Positions 58,460 to 64,000 of a DNA stretch of 64,000 nucleotides are shown one piece after another (within the stretch, counting starts at the first letter, position 1; each line of letters opens with the position of its first letter). This DNA is from Micromonospora vinacea. GTDB taxonomy: Bacteria > Actinomycetota > Actinomycetes > Mycobacteriales > Micromonosporaceae. The notes beneath the pieces were generated by a model. That model was not told the DNA's origin. It worked only from the letters and a program-made list of their open reading frames with translations, and ran no database searches. The position numbers and the translations under genes are program-made. The DNA is taken from positions 4,278,001-4,342,000 of the forward strand of contig NZ_JADOTY010000001.1 in the NCBI RefSeq assembly GCF_015751785.1, given 5' to 3'.

Positions 58460-61400
58460 ATGGCTGATTCGTTCGCGCATCTGCACGTGCACACCGAGTA
58501 CTCGATGCTCGACGGAGCGGCCCGACTGAAGGACCTGTTCGCCGAGGCCAAGCGGTTGGGCATGTCCGCTGTCGCGATCACCGACCACGGCAACATGCAC
58601 GGCGCGAACGACTTCTACAACCAGGCGATGGCCGCCGGGATCACCCCGATCCTGGGCGTCGAGGCGTACGTGGCGCCGGAGTCGCGCTATCACAAGGCTC
58701 GGGTCAAGTGGGGTCGCCCGGAGCAGAAGAGCGACGACATCTCCGGTAACGGCGCGATCACCCACAAGACCATGTGGGCGAAGAACGCGCAGGGTCTGAA
58801 GAACCTCTTCACCCTCAACTCGCGCGCCTCCATGGAGGGGCACTACGTCAAGTGGCCCCGGATGGACATGGAGCTGATCGCCGAGCACGCCGAGGGGATC
58901 ATGGCCACCACCGGCTGCCCGTCCGGCGCGGTGCAGACCCGGCTGCGGCTGGGCCAGTTCGACGAAGCCCTCAAGGTCGCCGCCAGCTACCAGGACATCT
59001 TCGGCAAGGACAACTACTTCCTGGAGATCATGGATCACGGCCTCTCCATCGAGAGCCGGGTCCGCGAGGGGCTCACCGAGATCGCCCGCAAGCTGGACAT
59101 CCCGCCGGTGGTCACGAACGACTCCCACTACACCCACGAGGCGCAGGCCACCGCCCACGACGTGCTGCTCTGCGTACAGACCGGCAGCAACATCGACGAC
59201 CCCAACCGGTTCCGGTTCGAGGGCGGCGGCTACTTCATCAAGAGCGCCGACCAGATGCGCGCTGTGGACTCGTCCGAGCTGTGGCAGGAGGGCTGCCGCA
59301 ACACCCTGCTGGTGGCCGAGAAGGTCGACCCGAAGGGCATGTTCGAGTTCCACAACCTGATGCCGCGCTTCCCGGTGCCCGAGGGGGAGACCGAGGAGTC
59401 CTGGTTCCGTAAGGAGACCTTCGCCGGCCTGGCCCGCCGCTACCCGAACGGCATCCCGGAGGGGCACGTCGTCCAGGCGGAGTACGAGCTGGGCGTCATC
59501 AACCAGATGGGCTTCCCGTCCTACTTCCTCGTGGTCGCCGACTTCATCCAGTGGGCGAAGAACCAGGGCATCGCCGTGGGCCCGGGCCGTGGTTCGGCCG
59601 CCGGGTCGCTCGTCGCGTACGCGCTGGGCATCACCGACCTGGACCCGATCCAGCACGGCCTGATCTTCGAGCGGTTCCTCAACCCCGAGCGGGTCTCGAT
59701 GCCGGATGTCGACATCGACTTCGACGAGCGTCGGCGCGGCGAGGTGATCAAGTACGTCACCGACAAGTGGGGTGACGACAAGGTCGCCCAGATCGCCACC
59801 TTCGGCACGATCAAGGCGAAGGCCGCGATCAAGGACTCGGCCCGGGTGCTCGGCTTCCCGTACGCGGTCGGCGACCGGATCACCAAGGCGATGCCACCGG
59901 CGGTGATGGGCAAGGACATTCCCCTCACCGGCATCTTCGACAACAAGCACCCCCGCTACGCCGAGGCGGGCGAGATCCGCGGCCTGTACGACTCCGACCC
60001 GGACGTCCGCAAGGTGATCGACACGGCAAAGGGCATCGAGGGGCTGATCCGGCAGACCGGTGTGCACGCCGCCGGCGTCATCATGTCCGCCGAGCCGATC
60101 ATCGAGCACATCCCGTTGATGCGCCGCGACGCCGACGGAGCGATCATCACGCAGTTCGACTACCCGACCTGCGAGTCGCTCGGGCTGCTGAAGATGGACT
60201 TCCTCGGCCTGCGCAACCTGACGATCATCGACGACGCGGTCAAGAACATCGAACTGAACCACGGCCTCAAGCTCGATCTGCTGGGCCTGCCGCTGGACGA
60301 CAAGGCCGCGTACGAGCTGCTGGCCCGCGGTGACACCCTGGGCGTGTTCCAGCTCGACGGTGGGCCGATGCGGTCACTGCTGCGGTTGATGAAGCCTGAC
60401 AACTTCGAGGACATCTCCGCCGTCCTGGCCCTGTACCGACCCGGCCCGATGGGCGTCGACTCGCACACCAACTACGCGCTGCGCAAGAACGGCCTCCAGG
60501 AGATCACGCCGATCCACCCGGAGCTGGAGGAGCCGCTGCGGGAGATCCTGGCGCCCACCCACGGCCTGATCGTCTACCAGGAGCAGGTGCAGCGCGCCGC
60601 GCAGATCCTCGCCGGCTACACCCTCGGTCAGGCGGACCTGCTGCGCCGGGCCATGGGTAAGAAGAAGAAGGAGATCCTCGACAAGGAGTTCATCCCGTTC
60701 CGGGACGGCTGCCGCGAGCGCGGCTACTCCGACGAGGCGATCCAGGCCGTGTGGGACGTCCTGGTGCCGTTCGCCGGGTACGCCTTCAACAAAGCGCACT
60801 CCGCGGCGTACGGCCTGGTCTCCTACTGGACCGCGTACCTGAAGGCGCACTACCCAGCCGAGTACATGGCCGGGTTGCTGACCAGCGTCGGCGACGACAA
60901 GGACAAGATGGCGCTCTACCTGGCCGAGTGTCGCCGGATGCGCATCCAGGTGCTGCCGCCGGACGTGAACACCTCGGCCGGGCCGTTCACCCCGGTCGGC
61001 AAGGACATCCGCTTCGGCCTGGCCGCCGTGCGTAACGTCGGCGCGAACGTGGTCGCCTCGATCATGCGCTGCCGGGAGGAGAAGGGCGAGTACGCCGACT
61101 TCTACGACTTCCTCTCCAAGGTGGACGCGGTGGTCTGCAACAAGAAGACCATCGAATCGCTGATCAAGGCGGGTGCGTTCGACTCCCTCGACCACCCCCG
61201 CAAGGGCCTGCTCGCTGTGCACGCCGACGCGATCGACGCGTACGCCGACGTCAAGCGCAAGGAGGCCGTCGGCCAGTACGACCTGTTCGGCGCCGGCTTC
61301 GGTGACGCCGACACCGGCAGCACCACTGTCATGCCGACCATCGGCGACAGTGAGTGGGACAAGCGCGACAAGCTGGCCTTCGAGCGGGAGATGCTCGGCC

Positions 61401-61990
61401 TGTACGTCTCCGACCACCCGCTGTTCGGCCTGGAGCACATCCTCAACGCGGCAGCCGACACCACCATCGCCTCGTTGGCCGAGGAGGGCGCGGTGCCCGA
61501 CGGGGCGGTCGTCACCCTCGCCGGCATCCTCTCCGGCGTGCAACGCCGGGTCACCAAGCAGGGCCGGGCCTGGGCATCGGCCACCCTGGAGGACCTGGCC
61601 GGTGGGGTGGAGACCCTGTTCTTCCCGAACACCTACGAGGTGATCGGGCAGTACATCGCCGAGGACGCCATCGTGGTGGTCAAGGGTCGGGTGGACCGCC
61701 GTGACGACACCCCACGGATCATGGCGATGGACATGTCCATGCCGGACGTCAGCACCAGCGCCACCAACAAGCCGGTCACCCTCACCATCCCGGTGCACCG
61801 CTGCACACCACCGCTGGTGGAGAAACTCAAGGAAACCCTGGTTCTGCACCCCGGCGACACCGAGGTGCACGTCAAACTCCAGAACGGCGGGCGCACCACC
61901 ACCCTGCGGCTGGGTCCGTTCCGGGTGGCGGCGACGACCGCGCTGATGGGTGACCTGAAGAGCGTCCTCGGCCCGGCCAACGTGAGCTGA
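58460..61990 (+). CDS. dnaE: DNA polymerase III alpha subunit
   Basis: 1176 residues, complete replicative polymerase. PHP domain with metal-binding HLHVHTEYSMLDG and ITDHGNMHGA at the start; catalytic palm Asp pair in MPDVDIDFDERRR and the GRGSAAGSLVAYALGI motif; finger regions MGKKKKEILDKE and AFNKAHSAAYGLVSYWTAY; the tau/beta-binding part with KRDKLAFEREMLGLYVSDHPL; an OB fold (VTLAGILSGVQRRVTKQGRAWASATLEDLAG) near 1020; and the C-terminal domain. This is the main chromosome polymerase DnaE1. ATG with GGGGGG upstream; a -10 box TAGGGT lies near 58400. Confidence 0.98.
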   Translation: MADSFAHLHVHTEYSMLDGAARLKDLFAEAKRLGMSAVAITDHGNMHGANDFYNQAMAAGITPILGVEAYVAPESRYHKARVKWGRPEQKSDDISGNGAITHKTMWAKNAQGLKNLFTLNSRASMEGHYVKWPRMDMELIAEHAEGIMATTGCPSGAVQTRLRLGQFDEALKVAASYQDIFGKDNYFLEIMDHGLSIESRVREGLTEIARKLDIPPVVTNDSHYTHEAQATAHDVLLCVQTGSNIDDPNRFRFEGGGYFIKSADQMRAVDSSELWQEGCRNTLLVAEKVDPKGMFEFHNLMPRFPVPEGETEESWFRKETFAGLARRYPNGIPEGHVVQAEYELGVINQMGFPSYFLVVADFIQWAKNQGIAVGPGRGSAAGSLVAYALGITDLDPIQHGLIFERFLNPERVSMPDVDIDFDERRRGEVIKYVTDKWGDDKVAQIATFGTIKAKAAIKDSARVLGFPYAVGDRITKAMPPAVMGKDIPLTGIFDNKHPRYAEAGEIRGLYDSDPDVRKVIDTAKGIEGLIRQTGVHAAGVIMSAEPIIEHIPLMRRDADGAIITQFDYPTCESLGLLKMDFLGLRNLTIIDDAVKNIELNHGLKLDLLGLPLDDKAAYELLARGDTLGVFQLDGGPMRSLLRLMKPDNFEDISAVLALYRPGPMGVDSHTNYALRKNGLQEITPIHPELEEPLREILAPTHGLIVYQEQVQRAAQILAGYTLGQADLLRRAMGKKKKEILDKEFIPFRDGCRERGYSDEAIQAVWDVLVPFAGYAFNKAHSAAYGLVSYWTAYLKAHYPAEYMAGLLTSVGDDKDKMALYLAECRRMRIQVLPPDVNTSAGPFTPVGKDIRFGLAAVRNVGANVVASIMRCREEKGEYADFYDFLSKVDAVVCNKKTIESLIKAGAFDSLDHPRKGLLAVHADAIDAYADVKRKEAVGQYDLFGAGFGDADTGSTTVMPTIGDSEWDKRDKLAFEREMLGLYVSDHPLFGLEHILNAAADTTIASLAEEGAVPDGAVVTLAGILSGVQRRVTKQGRAWASATLEDLAGGVETLFFPNTYEVIGQYIAEDAIVVVKGRVDRRDDTPRIMAMDMSMPDVSTSATNKPVTLTIPVHRCTPPLVEKLKETLVLHPGDTEVHVKLQNGGRTTTLRLGPFRVAATTALMGDLKSVLGPANVS

Positions 61991-62034
61991 GCGGGCCTCG
62001 GTCCGGCCGGCGTGCGCCGGCCGGACCGCCAGGC

Positions 62035-63672
62035 TCAGCCCCGCTCGGGGGCGCTGATCTCCCGCAGCTGGCCGTCGGCCAGCCGCAACCAGCGCTGCAC
62101 GCCGATCTCGGCGAGGAACCGTTCGTCGTGGCTGACCACCACGAACGCCCCCTGGTACGCCGACAGCGCGCTCTCCAACTGACCCACGCTGACGAGGTCC
62201 AGGTTGTTCGTCGGCTCGTCGAGCAGCAGCAGTTGGGGCGCCGGTTCGGCGCAGAGCACACACGCCAGGGTGGCGCGCAGCCGTTCACCGCCGGAGAGCA
62301 CCCCGACGGGCAGGTTCACCCGGGCGCCCCGGAACAGGAACCGGGCCAGCAGGTTCATCCGCTTGGCGTCCGGCAGGTTCGGCGCGTACGCGGCGAAGTT
62401 CTCCGCGACCGTGCGGGAGAGGTCCAGCAGGTCCAGCCGTTGCGACAGGTACGCGATCCGCCCGTCGCCGCGCTTCAGCTCACCGCCGGACGGCTGCAGG
62501 TCACCCTGGACCAGGCGCAGCAGGGTCGACTTGCCGACGCCGTTCGCCCCGGTGAGCGCGATCCGCTCCGGACCCCGGATCACCAGGTCGGCGCCGTCGC
62601 CGCCGAACAGCTCCCGGTCGTCGAAGCGGGCCCGCATCCCGTGGCCGGAGAAGACGGTGCGCCCGCCCGGAACTGTGGTGTCCGGCAGGTCAACGACGAT
62701 CCGGTCCTCGTCGCGTACCGCCCGGCCGGCCTCGTCGAGTCGAGCCTTGGCCTGACCGAGCCGGGACGAGTGGGTTTCCTGCGCCCTGCCCGCCGACTCC
62801 TGCGCGCTGCGCTTCAACCCGCCGGCGACGATCCGGGCCAGGCCGGCGTTCTTCAGGTTCTTCGAGGCGTTGCTGGCCCGCCGGTCGGCCCGCTCCCGGG
62901 CCTGCTGCATCTCCCGCTTCTCCCGCTTGACCTCCTGCTCGGCGTTGCGCAGGTTGCTCTCGGCCACCTCCCGCGCCGCCTGCACCGCCTCGGTGTACGC
63001 GGTGAAGTTGCCCCCGTACCAGCGGATCTCGCCCTGGTCCAGCTCGGCGATGCGGTCCATCCGGTCCAGTAGCTCCCGGTCGTGGCTGACCAGCAGCAGG
63101 CACCCGGACCAGTCGGTCAGCACGTCGTAGAGCTTGTGCCGGGCCTCCAGGTCCAGGTTGTTCGTCGGCTCGTCGAGCAGCAGCACGTCCGGGCGGCGCA
63201 GCAGTTGGGCCGCCAGACCGAGGGAGACCACCTGGCCTCCGCTGAGGGTGTGCAGCCGCCGGTCGAGTTCCAGGTCACCGAGGCCGAGCCGGTCCAGCTC
63301 GGCGCGGGTGCGTTCCTCGATGTCCCAGTCGTCGCCGATGGTGGCGAAGTGCTCCTCGCTGGCATCGCCGGTCTCGATGGCGTGCAACGCCGCGATTCGC
63401 TCGGCCACGCCCAGCACCTGCGCCACGCTCAGGTCGCCGACCAGCGGCAGCGTCTGCGGAAGGTAGCCGAGCACCCCGTCGACGGTGACGCTGCCGCCGC
63501 TGGGCCGCAGCTCCCCGGCGATCAGCCGCAGCAGAGTGCTCTTGCCGGCGCCGTTGGGCGCGACCAGGCCGGTGCGACCGCCCGGCACGGTGAAGGACAG
63601 CTCCGAGAAGACCGGGGTGTCGTCCGGCCAGGAGAAGGACAGATTCGAGCAGACGATGAAAGCATCAGACAT
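62035..63672 (-). CDS. ABC-F family ATPase
   Basis: 545 residues, two ABC domains, no membrane helix. First domain: Walker A APNGAGKS near 38, LSGGQ, Walker B LLLDEPTNNLDLEAR; linker of about 100 residues with very basic coiled helices (EQEVKREKREMQQARERADRR), the part that would enter the ribosome; second domain: GANGVGKS, LSGGERLR, LLLDEPTNNLDL. ABC-F proteins act on ribosomes; this one may protect against antibiotics or help translation, not export. The 5' region has two short frames with ribosome sites, as in antibiotic-controlled members. Confidence 0.93.
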   Translation of the reverse strand: MSDAFIVCSNLSFSWPDDTPVFSELSFTVPGGRTGLVAPNGAGKSTLLRLIAGELRPSGGSVTVDGVLGYLPQTLPLVGDLSVAQVLGVAERIAALHAIETGDASEEHFATIGDDWDIEERTRAELDRLGLGDLELDRRLHTLSGGQVVSLGLAAQLLRRPDVLLLDEPTNNLDLEARHKLYDVLTDWSGCLLLVSHDRELLDRMDRIAELDQGEIRWYGGNFTAYTEAVQAAREVAESNLRNAEQEVKREKREMQQARERADRRASNASKNLKNAGLARIVAGGLKRSAQESAGRAQETHSSRLGQAKARLDEAGRAVRDEDRIVVDLPDTTVPGGRTVFSGHGMRARFDDRELFGGDGADLVIRGPERIALTGANGVGKSTLLRLVQGDLQPSGGELKRGDGRIAYLSQRLDLLDLSRTVAENFAAYAPNLPDAKRMNLLARFLFRGARVNLPVGVLSGGERLRATLACVLCAEPAPQLLLLDEPTNNLDLVSVGQLESALSAYQGAFVVVSHDERFLAEIGVQRWLRLADGQLREISAPERG

Positions 63673-63682
63673 GCGAGTGACC

Positions 63683-63793
63683 TCAAAGGGTGGGGTGGGC
63701 GCGCCTCAGCCGCCCGACGACAACGGGAACCGGTGGAACGACGTCATGGCCACGGCGGCTGCGCCTACGCGCGCCGAACCGATGGCCGAACAT
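63683..63793 (-). CDS. possible 36-residue leader peptide of the ABC-F gene
   Basis: ATG frame MFGHRFGARRRSRRGHDVV followed by PPVPVVVGRLRRAHPTL, ending 10 bases before the ABC-F start. GGGTGAG lies about 7 bases upstream. It is rich in Arg and has a Pro-Pro motif, features that favour ribosome pausing. It may be an upstream frame for translational control; coding status unproven. Confidence 0.4.
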   Translation of the reverse strand: MFGHRFGARRRSRRGHDVVPPVPVVVGRLRRAHPTL

Positions 63794-63801
63794 GTCCGGT
63801 C

Positions 63802-63831
63802 TCACCCGGAGATGTCGTCGTCACCCGCCAT
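63802..63831 (-). CDS. possible 9-residue leader peptide
   Basis: ATG frame MAGDDDISG with an AGGGAG ribosome site 7 bases upstream. It lies ahead of the 36-residue frame and behind a possible -10 (TAGACT, 63872-63877). The segments around its start and the start of the next frame repeat (AGACC-GACATG). Confidence 0.35.
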   Translation of the reverse strand: MAGDDDISG

Positions 63832-63924
63832 GTCTGGTCTCCCTGGTCGTACCGCTAACCCAACTCCGCCGAGTCTAACAACGGATCTTCGCCCCGCCAC
63901 CACAATAGGGCGCAGCGCTCCGTG

Positions 63925-63942
63925 TATAGCTCAGGCTATAGT
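63925..63942 (+). promoter_or_regulatory. palindromic operator and -10 of the gene at the right edge
   Basis: TATAGC-TCAG-GCTATA at 63925-63940 is a perfect palindrome; the -10 TATAGT (63937-63942) overlaps its right arm and lies 6 bases before the ATG at 63949, so the transcript would be leaderless and repressible. Confidence 0.6.
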
Positions 63943-63948
63943 TGTTCC

Positions 63949-64000
63949 ATGTCTCATGAGCCGCCACGTCGCTGGGCGATCAAGACGACAACGGATGTCC
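63949..64000 (+). CDS. N-terminus of a gene cut by the window edge
   Basis: The 17 codons read MSHEPPRRWAIKTTTDV and then leave the window. Too short to name. A palindrome over its promoter suggests a regulated gene, perhaps a transcription factor acting on itself and on the divergent ABC-F gene; this is inference only. Confidence 0.5.
   Translation, partial: MSHEPPRRWAIKTTTDV

Noticed and set aside
58325..60262. Minus-strand open frame inside dnaE
   Set aside because: Opposite strand of a clearly conserved DNA polymerase gene; composition is that of a shadow frame.

Overview
The window comes from a high-GC Gram-positive actinobacterium, most likely a member of Micromonosporaceae such as Micromonospora. 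The evidence is the very GC-rich third codon positions, frequent GTG starts, four-base ATGA/GTGA gene overlaps, many -10 boxes placed 6-8 bases before a start codon, and typical actinobacterial families (DUF3618, DUF4235, holin-X, F420-dependent oxidoreductase, PIM synthesis genes). I saw no tRNA, rRNA or CRISPR array. About 65 protein genes fill most of the sequence.

Layout. 1-3.9 kb: a heptose operon (partial gene, GmhA-like isomerase, HldE-like kinase/nucleotidyltransferase, SDR, family 9 glycosyltransferase), then topoisomerase IB. 5-8.5 kb: AraC and TetR regulators divergent from an MFS exporter, with a doubled palindromic operator between. 8.5-15.7 kb: RecQ helicase, F420-linked dehydrogenase, NagZ-like glycosidase, a class V aminotransferase/GNAT pair and a lipoprotein. 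15.7-19.8 kb: envelope proteins (DUF1206, MscS, holin-X/DUF3618/DUF4235 operon) and a cold-shock gene. 20-27.5 kb: aldo/keto reductase, trans-aconitate methyltransferase plus adenosine-deaminase-family enzyme, a two-component system, ADP-ribosylglycohydrolase, a minisatellite and a YcnI-like protein.

27.7-41.7 kb follows the order known from Mycobacterium tuberculosis (thrS, HIT, pgsA, PIM acyltransferase, pimA, pdxS, pdxT, yebC). It carries extra genes here: a secreted M15 peptidase, a HAD-like protein, an aldo/keto reductase and an EF-G-like GTPase. The pgsA-patA-pimA core should build phosphatidylinositol mannosides; pdxST makes pyridoxal phosphate.

42.4-46.6 kb holds the most unusual locus: two divergent membrane-anchored helix-turn-helix proteins with different extracellular domains, one a lysozyme-like fold apparently without its catalytic Glu, beside a secreted haloperoxidase-like enzyme. 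46.7-53 kb: ABC exporter, NarL-type two-component system, PadR regulator with a membrane protein, and a secreted protein. 53-57.6 kb: a transmembrane Ser/Thr kinase, then a disturbed island (XRE remnant, NmrA-like gene between 35-37 bp inverted repeats, truncated LtrA), then an ECF sigma/lipoprotein pair. 57.7-64 kb: a Sua5/YciO protein, dnaE, and an ABC-F ATPase with two possible leader peptides, divergent from a truncated gene at the edge.

Several intergenic spaces contain long, nearly perfect inverted repeats with GATC in or beside the arms; these may be a recurrent family of palindromic elements that also act as terminators.
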